From: Maylandia zebra
Taxonomy: Eukaryota; Chordata; Actinopteri; Cichliformes; Cichlidae
Length of the DNA: 64,000 bases
Assembly (NCBI RefSeq): GCF_041146795.1
Contig: NC_135170.1
Location: 30,243,533 to 30,307,532, forward strand
Direction: 5' to 3'
Position numbers and translations under genes: made by a program
In this document: in pieces, positions 14,001-27,028 of the stretch
Layout: the number at the start of each line of letters is the position of its first letter
Numbering within the stretch: the first letter of the stretch is position 1
The notes under the pieces: model-generated
Databases searched by the model: none
The model's input: the letters and a program-made list of their open reading frames with translations, nothing else
Told to the model about the DNA's origin: nothing

Positions 14001-17000
14001 GCCCATTAAGTTCCAGCTGTGTCCCCTCCTGTGTGCCATTTCCTCATTACCTGGTGTGTGTATTTATAGTTGGTGTCTGCCTGTGCTCCTCGTCGGCTCG
14101 TCTGCACTCATCTGTGTATTTCTGCGTATCTCTGCATTCATCTGCGTTCCATGGTGTCCTGTCTCTGCGTCCCTCTGCCCCGCACCCCCTTTGTACGGTC
14201 TCAGGTTTGCTATTTAGTTTCTCCCAGTTTAGGTTTCCGTTTGTAAAGTACTCATACCTCGTTGCCTGTTTTTGTCACCGCCACCTTTGTAAATAAAACA
14301 TCACTCGTATCATCAGTTTGCTGCATCTTGGGTCCTCCTTTTCCTCCACACCACACGGCTCCCTCCGCCAGCCGTGACAGGCTTACTGATTTGCTCTGCA
14401 GGAAGAAATGAGCAAATAATAAAACAGGCGATTTAAAAAGAACAGGCTGTGTTTACAGGGCCAAAGGCTGATTGCTGTATGTAGCTGAAGTAAAAAGATG
14501 AGAACTGCCTTATTTTTTTAAAATGTTATTTTAGTATTATTTTAAAACTCTTTTATGCAATATCAAAATTAGCGACTTTTGATCAGTTTCCACCATCACA
14601 GTGTCTTAAAGCATGTTCAATCATCCAGGTAAGTAACTCCCAAAAGGTTGATTCTGTTCACCTGGTCGTTGCATTTTCAGTGTGAGAAATGTTTCATCAC
14701 TCATCCAGGTGACTTCTTCAGTTTCAGCGGACTGAAGGTTTCCCCAACCTTATAAACAGTACACGGCACAATGACTGAAACTGATAATTTGCATATTAAT
14801 GATCAAGGAGCTGACCTCACAGCCCATTGTTCAGTCAGAGGGCTAGTTTCAGTTATTGTGCAAATGTACTGTTTAAAAGGTTAAAAGTAATTAGAAATAT
14901 CACAAAGCAGAGTAGCCACATGTGATTAAATTTTTTACACCTATTAGTAATGCTGATGAATCTATGCTTCATATGCAGTCAGTTTTAAAATGAGGTTCAA
15001 ATATGTTTTGCAGCTCCACACAGAACTTGTTGGGCAAAAGTTATTCAATAATTGTTCTTTTGATAGTAACGGTTGTTGACCCCAGGATATGTCTCTACAC
15101 TCCTTACATGGAATGACACAAAATTTTGTAGACCCTTTATGGCTTATTGTCACATTTGTAATGCCTCTGGCTGAATGTCATGAAGTGTACTTTAGAGGTG
15201 ATCCCTTTTGCTTCATCTAGGTCAGACTTTTGATCAAAACCGATGAGATTCACATCAAACACGGGCAATGATGTCTTGAGCTTTTCACTGAAGTTAATGC
15301 ATGTTGCATGCTAACAGTACGTACTCAGAACCCATAGTTCACTTCATAAATCCACTACAGACTCACATGCATAATTTGTGACTCTCCATAGGGTAGTTTT
15401 GTCTTAATTCAAACTGCTAATTGTGTCCTTATTGGAAATGATGATAACAACACACTAGCTGCTGCATTTAGCAAACATTTAACACTTGTCAAGCTACTGA
15501 CCAAACTCGTTAGATATTCAGTGTAGAAGGTTGTGTGCATAAACTTTAAACAGCAGCACTTCAAGCCCTTATAGAAAACTTCTTCTGTCAGTCTTGATGC
15601 ATAAACATAGTAAACATTATATTGTTTGCGTGGGTTCTCTGCAGGTACTCTGGCTTCCTCCCACAGTCCAAAGACATGCAGTTAGTGGAGTTCGGTTAAT
15701 TGGTAACTCTAAAGTTGTGAACGTGAGTGCGAATGGTTGTCTGTCTTTATGTGTTAGCCCTGCGACAGACCAGCAACCTGTCTAGGTGGTACCCTGCCTC
15801 TTGCCCTAAGACAGCTGGGATAGGCTCCAGCCCCGCTGCGACCCTCAAAAGGATAAGAATGGAAGAGAATGGATGGATGAATCTGTAAGCACTGTCATTT
15901 TGTGCTAAGCACTTCAGTTAAAGCATTGCACTGTCATTTGTCTAAAATTTCATAAAAGTATGCCCTGTGAAGCTTGACTCACTAAATAACTGTCAGAAAA
16001 AAAAATCATACTGGAGTGTTTATTGAACCTTCTGACAAAAAAGAAAGAAATGAGATATCAGTTTGCATATGTGACTTTTAATTTCAGTATCAGTTTTACT
16101 GCATCTGGCGTTTGTGCAATCTATTGCCCAAAAATGTAATGTGCAATTAATTTTAAGTTTTGTTGATGATGATTTAGAGGTCTCAAAACACTGACATAAA
16201 CTCCTGTATCAAATATAATATGTTTGGCATTAGAGTTAAGGAACTTGGGAAAACAGATGTGCACTTATGAACCTGATTAAACTGATCAAACAATAGGCAT
16301 GTATGTGAAGACAAGCTGAACTTAAGTTGCTGATGATGCATTTGCACAGTGTCAACCAGAGTCATGCATGCATTAACAGCTCTGTTTTGTGAATGTGTGT
16401 ATTCTCCAGGGCTTCATGAAAATGAGGACATACGCGTGATGATGGCAGGTTCCAGCATGCTGAAAGTTCGGTCTACAAGTTGGCAAAGGAACCGAAGCAT
16501 GCGGCTGCTGGAGGATGGACTCACCGTGTGGTGCGAGTCCAAGAGCTCCCGCAAAGGCAAAGCCCAGCAGACATGTAAGTTTGTCTGAAATCCAGCTTTA
16601 TGGTCAGAGTACTCTGTAAGGAGAGCTCAGTGTGTGGCGGGGTGGGGGGCTGGCTTGAGCAGACATCATGACCTAATGAAGAGGAGAAGTGGGGTAGTTA
16701 TGAATAGGAGTTGAGGAGGAAAAGGAGCTTTGATTGTGAGCATGAGTGAACTAATACGATAAATAGAAAGGAAACTTAAGTAATGGAAGAGTGTACGTGA
16801 GAACAGCGCAAACTGAATTATATTTAAAGCAAGCAATGTAAGCGTCCCGCCATTAGTCCAATAGAAACTGAGATGTGATTCAGTGCGCTCATTCAGCCTG
16901 CACATTGTTTGGGGTTGTTGAGCTGCTTTATCTTGGCTCTGTCTTCTGCCCTCTCCCCTACTTTGCCCATTTAAAGACGGTTCTAGTTTCTCTGGTAACT

Positions 17001-20000
17001 GAGGAGGGTAATCATGTGATCTGTAGTGGTTATGACTTACCAATTCAAGCTTCCTAATATACATTTAATAGTCTTACTGACACTTAGACCTCCGACAGAA
17101 ATGGGCATGAGCTCTTTGATGGGATCAGTTTATAATTTACCAGCGCATAAAACTGGATTTAGCTTCTGAGACTGAAAAGTAAAGCCAGTGCAGAAATTTC
17201 TTAAATGTGCATTTATTTCTTTAGTTTCAGAAAGCATTAAGATTATTTTAAAGTCCTCAATAGAACATTATGGTATCAGTAGCCTAATTTAAGTATTTTT
17301 TTAACAGAAAAAGCATGGTATGCTTCAGGGTGTGACTAACTTGTGATAGGCCCTTTAAATATCACTCCAGTGATTGTTTGACATGTGGAAGGAGAGTGTA
17401 GCTGCTCTCTAGAAAGTCAACACAGAGGAAACATGCCTGTAGGTTACCCTGGTTGAGAGTGGTAGGTCGAGATTCCCCCATGTTTGAATGTTTCACCTTG
17501 AAAAACAAACGTCAAGCTAATGATCAATGTCCAAGTTTAATTGAATTGAGTGTTTTCTGTTATAGCGGGTAAACAAAACTGATATTACATAGAATCCTAT
17601 AGACTCAACTCCCACTTATGCAAGTTTGGGCCTGTTATCACTCTTTGCACAAACTCCTTAAGGTTATGTACACAAGGTGAAAAACAAGATAAGTTATAGT
17701 TGGAGGTTTGCAAGTTGCTTAAGGGTAAAATTAAACTGCAAAAGCAGATGAGATTGTTTTGGGGGGTTTTTTTGCTGTTAATATTTATTTTCAATTCTTT
17801 TAGCGATCGGACCTCCTTGAGTACCTAAAGCATCTTTTGCAAAGCACCATTTTCAGTAATAAAATAGTGGGGAAGAAGTTAGTAGACTTTATACTTAATT
17901 TCACAGCTCATCCATTATATTATGTAATGTTATTATAATGCCTTGCTTTTCAGCCCACTGTTTTAAACAACTAGTCATGTAGTAGCTATATTAGGATGTT
18001 GTGCCAAAGCACACAGGGGAAAGATAGTAATGTCTTTTATCTAGTTATTCAGGGAATCAATTCATGGATGTCAGCGCAGTATGTAGGACACAAATCTTGT
18101 TCAGAGCGCAACTCTTCTGTCATGGCATCAGAGGGTTGGACTGATGGCCTAAATTACCGAAGCACAATTCCTGGAAGAGTTAATGAAAGTAAAAGAGCAA
18201 AAGAGACTTCGCAGCAGCATCTGTTCAGTCTCCCATTCCATTTAGGTCTTTGTAGCTAATTCTTTCTGTTGAAATGAAAATTTACTTCCAGGTGGAAAGC
18301 TTTGAGCACGTAATATGAGATCAGCTTTGTTTTCTCCCTTGTTGCCTGACCTTTGGCTCTCCCACCTCTGTGCTGTTTGTGATCTCCACCCTTATGTTAG
18401 AATGCAGTTTAATCCTAACCCTTGCCGCTTGTCTCACAGCGTGTGTGGTTGGGCAGGTTTGTGGGTCAATGGGTGTGAAGGCCGTTTTGATTGTGCCAGC
18501 CATGCCGCAAATAGACACAGAGCGGCCGAGCTGCAGCGTGTAACACTCCATAGAATGATGACATCAAGCAGCGTGAGAACAGAGTGACCACTTAAGACAC
18601 TGGCAGGCTGCTGAGGACCAAATCTCTGTACGGGATAAAGGTCTGGCTCTCTTCCCTCTTTCTAGTCTCCCAGGTCTGATTTGATCTAATGTCTGAAGTT
18701 CAGGGTTGCGTGTGATCCTGGCGTAATATACACCACCTAAAACTTCACACTACACATAGGCACACACCCACATGTATATGTTACTTTTACCATGGCTCCG
18801 AGATGACCACAAAGGAAGAATGCGGAGTAATTTCGAAGAGGTGGATTGCAGAGGCTTTTATGACCTCTAGCAAGAGAATGAGGTTATTGTCAGAGAATAC
18901 TTATTGCCCAGCAGGCATCTCAGTGCAGAAGCAGAAGAGCTCCTGTGCTGAATAAAGTTCTAGTGTTAGAATAAACTAGGAGACACTGTGTGTTAGTGTC
19001 AGCCTGTTTCCTCCCCTTGTTTATAGTTGTAAATCTGAGGTTTTTTCCCGGGCCAAAAATGAAGACTTGCAGTGCAGTGCACTTATGCTCTTTAGGATGT
19101 TGAATTGTTGAGATTCAAAATGTAAAAATGCATATGCATATTTTGGGGAAAAAAACGCCTTTCCCCTTTTTGAGCTGGAAAAAATAAAAACAAATAACGT
19201 AAATCCTATATTTCCTTACTAAAGTACAAAGAGCATATAAAATGTTAAAACTTACAATGCTTATGAATTTTTAAGTTTTGAAGCCAACCCCTTGTGAATA
19301 TGGGAGTTTCTTCTTCTTCTTCTTCTTCTTCTTCTTCTTCTACTACTTCTACTATTTCTTCTACTTCTTCTTCTTCTTCTACTTCTTCTTTGGAATGCCA
19401 AAAGCTTTTAATGACTCACTGGTCTGAACTGTGGACAGACTGGATTCACAACCGGCTTAACAGAGTGATGTTGTGCAGAATGCAGAACATGTTTGCTACC
19501 GTCATGCTAAAATAAAAAAGACCTCGTTGCTGGTTATTTATATTCTTTTTAGGTGTGGTCCTTTGGGTGCAGATATGTTTTGGGGCTGTCTTAATATTAT
19601 GATGATGTGATGTACCGTACATCCAGCTGCTCCTTTATTTCCCACACCCCTCCCATTTATCCCAGGTTGGAGCTGGCAATAGGACACTACTTTTGACCCC
19701 TGGTGGTTGGGTTTTGTGTTTCCTCCTGATTGTGAACATGTAGGGCAAATGTGCTATTTGCTGTGCTACGGAAAATGTATTTACGGTAATTGAGAAATCC
19801 CTTAATTATTTTTTACTTTTAGATTAAGGAAATAGCCCATTTGAACTTTGCTGAATATAATAATTTTCTTGGTAATTCTTAGTCAGGCAGGTGGAGAGCC
19901 GCTGCAGGTGGCATCCACACAACCTTTTGAAAAATAATAATAAATAAATAAAACTTTGAATAAATAGGTTTTAATTTTATAGGGAGGGGGGGGGGCACAA

Positions 20001-23000
20001 GACAAGATTTCATATATATTTTGCACTATATTTTATCTGATACTGAATGGCCTCTAGCAGCACAGTTAGATTTCTTTTTTTCATGTCTCATACTTTAAAT
20101 GAAGCCTGATTCTCAAGCTGTCAGTACAGGAACCTCACACTGAAGGTCTAAGTCATTACTCTCATGTCATTTTTTGTTTTTTTTGTTTTAAAATTAGTCT
20201 GCTGACGAACATGTGTGGATATAATATGTTTCGCAGTCTCATTAATGTGTCACTCGCATTCTCTAAAAACGCCTCACACTTGACCTTTAGCTGCTTCTTG
20301 TGCAACCATGGTCTCCTGCTGAAGCAGTTTACTCATCGATATTATCGCTCCTGTCCCAGTTGCAGTGACGGAGGTGGAGTGTGTGTGTGAAGGCTACCAG
20401 TCGGAGGCACTGAGGCGGCTGTCTGGAACCCTACCAGAGAACCAGTGCTTCACAGTGGTCTTCAAAGGAGCCAGGAAGAGCCTGGACCTGAAGTGCCCCA
20501 CTGCAGAGGAAGCTCAGCACTGGGTGCGAGGTCTCCGCATGTTAAAGGAGCGAGTGGCCAGAATGAGTCAGAAGGAAAAACTGGACCAATATCCTGCCCA
20601 ATTTCCAATATGCTAGAATAAATATAGCGTAGCTGAGGCAGCATTGCTATGGTGACTGACTCTGCTGTCACATGTACCGTCCTACGTACACAGCATAGCT
20701 AAGGTGAGAGGTAATTGCTCGACAAAAAAGCCCTGTCTAAATATAGGCCTGCTATCACTCTTAATTATAATCTCTCATAGCCAGAGGAAAATAGCAGTGT
20801 AGTGTTCAGGTAGAGTATAAGATCTTCCCCGTTGCTCTGTTTGTTTCTCATTTTGTTTTCATTGTGAAATAAAACTCATGTCAAGTGCAGCAAGTGCTTT
20901 TCACTTAATGTGGCTGTGCAAGGACACCATAAACTGTCAACAGGTTAAAAATTGACATTGAATTGTAAATGGCTTTTGCTTTAATGGTCCAACACAATGT
21001 GAAAAGCACTAAATGCATAAAGATGAGTCAGTTGCTGATAGTTATCGTGTCAAAAGGCTATAGCATTATCAGTCTGGAAAAACACTAAGAGACAATTCCA
21101 GTATCTGTTTTGGAAGATGATGCTTTACTTGACTCAGTTTCAAATCAAATTCATGTACCAAATATGCATTTTGTCCTTTAATTCTTGCTAGAAAGGGTGA
21201 GTATGAAAAGGAAAAATACAGACCCTTTCAATAACAGCAGGATAGAATAAAAAAGAGATCAAATATAAGAAAAAGGAGGTTTAGCAAAAATAACCTCCCT
21301 TGGGAAAAGAGCAGGTATTAAGTGGATTTATAACAAATAAAACCCAGTAACATCCCATATAAAAGTACCGTCTTAACAGTTTGACTCTATGCTTTAGTCT
21401 TGCTTGATTTCTTAACTCCCTACACTTGGATTCGGGGGTACCTCAAGCGAGCAGATCAGAACAACGACGGCAAGATGAGCTACGATGAGGTCAAACGGCT
21501 GCTGCTGATGATCAACATTGACGTGAGCGAGCAATATGCCCGCTGCTTATTCAAGGTCAGAGTCATGTGATGTTTTAGTACCTGTATGCTCATTAAACTG
21601 CAGCACTGAGTGTAAAGAAGTGAGGGAATTACAGAGCTGTAGAGTTGTTGCTATCTGGTTAAGGAGGTGTCATTTTACTCGGACACCCTGGAGTCCAGAG
21701 TCTGTGTTCAATTACCAACCCCAGCAGCAAGCCAACCACCAGCCTCACTCCACATCTTTACCCCCTCCCTCTTATCTTCCCCACAACAAATCACGAGCCA
21801 TTTATTTCTCTTTTGTGCAGGGATTACTACCTGCTATGTCCCTCACTTCACTATTATGGCAGAATTGTTAGTGTTATTCTTCTTCTCTGTGCAGCTTACA
21901 GTGCAAAGAAGCATGTTTTCAACGTAGGTGCGCACAGCTGCGTTGAATTATTATAGAGGTGCTTTTCCCACAGGGAGTTTGATGCACTCCCAAAATAAAA
22001 GTGAACAGCCTTTGATATTGTCTATTTTCTTCTCTGTGTGTTCACTTTCTTGGCTCTTTTTAACACACACCTTTTCTGTGCATCTCAGCGGTGTGACCAA
22101 TCTGGCGATGGCCGCCTGGATCACACAGAAATTGAAGAGTTCTGCAGGGAGCTGCTGCGACGGCCTGAGCTAGATGCCGTGTTTAGACACTATTCAAGTA
22201 AAGGTAACGTGCTCTCCACTGCTGAGCTGCGTGATTTCCTGGGAGATCAAGGGGAGGACGCGTCGCTGGATCATGCTCGAAGTCTTATACTCACCTATGA
22301 GCTCAATGACCGGGGTAAGTTGTAAAAGCAGTCATTAAAGGACTCAAAGGAGGAACCCAAAATATTTATATATAAATACATTCTGAATGTGACTTTTGAT
22401 GCCGTCTCCATACAAAAGAAATAGCGATTTAGCCTATCACCATAAAATCTGAGGCACAATCCTGCTGCTGTGCAAAAAAAGCAATCCAGCAGTGAGAGCT
22501 CGTTGTTTTAAGAAAGAAAAGTTGTGCTTTGCTTCGCTTTTCTTATCACTGAGTTATTATAATTCAGCCATAATGACAGTACTGATTATACTGTATGTGC
22601 ACTCACTAACCATTTTATTAGGGATGCCTTCTTAGTACCTGTTTCGGCCTCCTTCTATGTAGCATTGATTCAAGAATGTTCAGGAAACAATCCTCATTTT
22701 TGGTCATGATGACATTCCTGCAGATCTGTCAGCTGCACATCCAAAATAGAAATCTCTCCTTCCACCACATCCTAAAGGTGCTCTTTCCGTGACTTTGAGA
22801 GTGAACTCATTGTCATGCTCAAGAAACAGTCTGACATGATCTGAGATTTGTGACATAAAGGGGCATAAAGGGATAGAAGTATTGTGTTTGAGAGAAACAT
22901 ATTACGGAAAAAAAGCTATTTATTTATTTTAATCTTCTGTCCCTCACAATGGACATGGGGTCATGTTTAATTACAGAATGAATGATATTGGTTCCATTTC

Positions 23001-26000
23001 TGAAAAAAAAAAGAAGGAAACAAATCTGAGCATTAAAACATCATTTTAACATGTAACCTATCAACATCACGCTTTTTATTAAACTTCATTGTGTACACCT
23101 AATACTTACCTCAACCGGGCTTTTTAGGTCTCATCACCCAAAGCATTAATAGTGATCAGGAATGGTATGACAGAGAGGCTCCTTGCATGAGTTCCTTAGA
23201 TTGCATTATATATATCTATTAAAATATAGATTTAGTGTGCATATAACTCTACACTCTAAAAAAGCCTTGTAAACCTTGTATGTTTATAAGAGGTCTACAT
23301 GAAACGGTACATTTGGAGCCTAGGTTATGAGTTGTGCCTGTTTGTAATTTGTTTATCTGTCTCTGGTTTGTGCACACCAACATTGGATTTCTTTTTTTCC
23401 TATAACCTAGTTATCTATTTTCAGAGGCCCACCTGTTTGGTGGTTGTGGCCAGTGTTGTCCTGTTTACATGTCTCATGCTAAAAACCAACTTCAGCCTAA
23501 TTTTGGTGTCATTTAAACTGAGTTGAACTAATTGTTAAATACAGGAAAAGTAAAGCTGAATGCATTTCTACCATATTATATATCATTAATTATGTAAATC
23601 AACAGGATAAAAGAAGAAATCAAACTTTAAGCAACTTTAGGCCTGATTCTCTTTCCACAATTTTGAGCTTTTTTTTCCCTCCATCTGTCTTCTGCTATCT
23701 AAATGATGGACATGAAAACGTGAGGTAGTAAGTTCTGCTGTCCACTGTAAAGGACACTGAATAAGTTTTGTTCATGAAAACAGTAAAATTACTAAACATA
23801 TCAGAGTTGATACTCTTAAACTGAGGAAACCTTTTAATTTTCTTTTAGCAATAATGTCATAACATCTGTTTAAAAAAATCAAAATTATCCCAGCTGTCAT
23901 TTGGGAAAAGGCAGACTACACCCTGGATTGGTCAGTACAACTAATTCCCTTGACAATAATTACTGTAAACAAGAAATAATATTAACCACAAGAAGAATGT
24001 AGTTATGACTCAACTGTATGACAGAATTTAGTTTCAAATTAAGACAAGAAATTATTCCTTAGATTGGATATATATATTTAATAGAATATAACTTTTTATA
24101 AACCTCTTATGTTATTGGGGTGCGACCGTGGCTCAGGGGTTTGGGAGGCGTATCTGTAACCGGAAGGTCGCCGGTTCAATCCCTGGGCTCTCTGTCCTGG
24201 TCGTTGTGTCCTTGGGCAAGACACTTTACCCTACCGCCTACTGGCCAGAGGAGCCGATGGCGCGATATGGCAGCCTCGCTTCTGTCAGTCTTCCCCAGGG
24301 CAGCTGTGGCTACAACCGTAGCTTGCCTCCACCAGTGTGTGAATGCGCAAATGAATGAATAGTGGTATTGTAAAGCGCTTTGGGTGCCTTGAAAAGCGCT
24401 ATATAAATCCAATCCATTATTATTATTATGTTCATGAGAGGTCTCAATAAAAAAAAAAAAAAGTACATTTGCAGCCTAGGTTATCTGAGTTGTGCCGGTT
24501 TGTGATTTGTTTATCTGTCTCTGGTTTGTGCACACCAACATTGTTTTTTTGTTTTTTTTTTCTAAAACTTGGTTATCTATTTTCAGAGGCCCACCTGTTT
24601 GGTGGTTGTGACCAGTGTTGTCCTGTTTTAATGTTGCATGCTAAAAACCAACTGCAACCTAATTTTGGTGTCAATTAAACTGAATTGAATTTAACTGATT
24701 GTTAAAGACAGGAAAAGTTAAGTTTGATGCACTTATATCATAATATATATTATTAATTATGTAAATTAACAGCATAAAAGAAGAAATAATACTTCTGGCA
24801 ACTCTAGGTCTGATTCCCTTTCCACAGTTTTGAGCTTTCTTCCTCATGCTGTCCTCTGCTTCCTAAATGATATACATAGGCTGATATGTTATGCCATTTC
24901 ACGTCTTCCATGTATCCCTGCTTTCTTTTTACTTGTTTAAAGCCCTTCGTTATCCTGTTAAATCCACTTAAAGATTACAAATTGATGGAAATAAAATACC
25001 ATTTATTACAGCTCAGAAGAACCTGCTCATGACACAAAATGGTTTCACCATGTACATGCTGTCTCTGGAGAATGATGTCTTCAACCCTAACCATGCCAGA
25101 GTTTACCAGGACATGACCCACCCCCTGGCCCATTACTTCATCTCCTCGTCACACAACACTTACCTTACCAAGGACCAAGTCACCGGTGCGAGCAGCACTG
25201 AGCCGTACATGAGGTATTGAGACAGAGAAGAATGCAACATTGGCCCTCAGTCAGTCTAGTGAGATATGTGCCTGTGGTTTCAAATGAATAAATCTGTCAC
25301 TGTCAGGGCTCTAATTCAGGGCTGCCGCTGTGTGGAGCTAGACTGCTGGGATGGAGATAAAGGTGAACCCGTCATCTACCACGGGCACACACTCACCTCC
25401 AAAGTGCCCTTTAAGGAAGTCATTGAAACCATCGGTCAGTATGCCTTCAAGGTAAGAGATTTTGTAGCTTTCACTCATGGAAATATGCAGTTATGCGTTG
25501 TGCTTACAGCTGTGCCAACCCACTGCACTTCTTTTGGTTATACACCTGACTCTGAGGCAATCCTGTGGTATTTTGTATAGTATTATACTCTTGGGTTTTG
25601 CATTGCTATAATGTGATCTAATTGCATTTTAACGGCTTAGCATAAGAGTTTTCCTGTGTTTCTCCCTGCAGACGTCCCCATACCCTCTAATCCTGTCCTT
25701 GGAGAATCACTGTTCTGTGGAGCAGCAGGCTGTCATGGACAAACACCTCCGTAGTATCCTGGGCAAAAAACTGCTCACAGAGCCTCTCAGTGACCAGGCA
25801 CTGAGAGACCTGCCTTCTCCCGAAGTACAACAACCACACACATAGAAGCACAGCTGGACCCATTTGCCTTTCTAATAAAGTAATTTATTCCAATGGCATT
25901 CCTTGCAGGAGCTTAAGGGGCGCATTTTGGTAAAAGGAAAGAAACACACTCCTCACCTGGGTGAGCTGGTGAAGAACAGCAGCTGCACCAGCTTCTCTTC

Positions 26001-26953
26001 GAGCTCTGAAGATGAACTAGCCAGCAGCATTAAGAGCACACCCATGAAGGATCCTGCAAAGGTCAGTTCAAGAAAGGCTTGTTATTGAGTCGTGGAAGCT
26101 GTTAACACAAACGCTTTAGTTAATTGACCAATTTTCTTTGCATTGCCTTTTCCAGGTCCGTTCGAAACTGTGCCCCGAGCTATCCGACCTGGTGGTTTAC
26201 TGCAAGAGTGTCCCCTTCCGTGGGTTTGGAAATGTGTCTGAAAAACCGCCAAATGAAATGTCTTCTTTCTCTGAAAACGATGCCCTCAAGCACATCAAAG
26301 AGTCTGGTACAATAGTGGAGATAATTGCATCTTGACATCAGATAGAGAAATTCAAAAAGTTTGCCAGCATCGTGTCTTTTGTGCAGCTGGTTCAGCTGGT
26401 TCTACAGAAATTATAATTAGCCCTCAACGTATCATGGCTTGTGGATTTCTGTCTTTTTATTTACAGGGAAGCTTTTTGTAAGACACAACAGCAGGCAGCT
26501 GAGCCGGATCTACCCTTGTGGCCAGCGCCTTCAATCATCCAACTATGATCCTCAGGAAATGTGGAACTGTGGATGCCAGCTGGGTTGGTACTCCACACTG
26601 AAAGCTACGCTTTTTAAAAACCCAGAGACGTGTTTTATTTCTGTAAACTTACTGTCATGTCACATGTAACCTGCTGACATCTCTGATTCCGTTAATTTAA
26701 TCCCGTGTCCCTCCACTTTCCTCTTTCTGCCGTTAAGTGGCTCTAAACTTCCAGACGGCTGGGGAGCAAATGGACCTGAACCAGGGCCGCTTCCTAGCAA
26801 ATGGTCACTGTGGATACGTCCTCAAACCCAGCTTCCTGTGCAGCCCCACATCCAACTTTAACCCAGAAAACACGGGAGGAGGCCCCGGTCATACCCCGAC
26901 TCAGCTGACTATACGAGTGAGTAACTGTTACTAAGTTAAGGGAAATGAACATT

Positions 26954-27028
<75 letters not shown>

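Larger units (their letters stand above)
2163..16409 (+). other. plcd3: plcd3 intron 1 (14.2 kb), transposon-rich
   Basis: A GT-AG intron that splits Gly codon 30 between exon 1 and exon 2. It holds the Tc1-like relics, nested elements, foldback element and solo LTR listed separately. Between them (for example 4260-6180, 6211-7400, 7610-9430, 11965-13050 and 14880-15620) I see only unannotated AT-rich sequence. A short AATTTG-repeat tail at about 5416-5444 looks like the end of a retroposon. Confidence 0.7.

Noticed and set aside
19294-19515. Poly-serine frame
   Set aside because: It comes from the (TTC)n microsatellite; there is no conserved sequence after the repeat.
26955-27028. GATA array considered as a CRISPR-like or regulatory repeat
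   Set aside because: It is a simple tetranucleotide microsatellite with no spacers.
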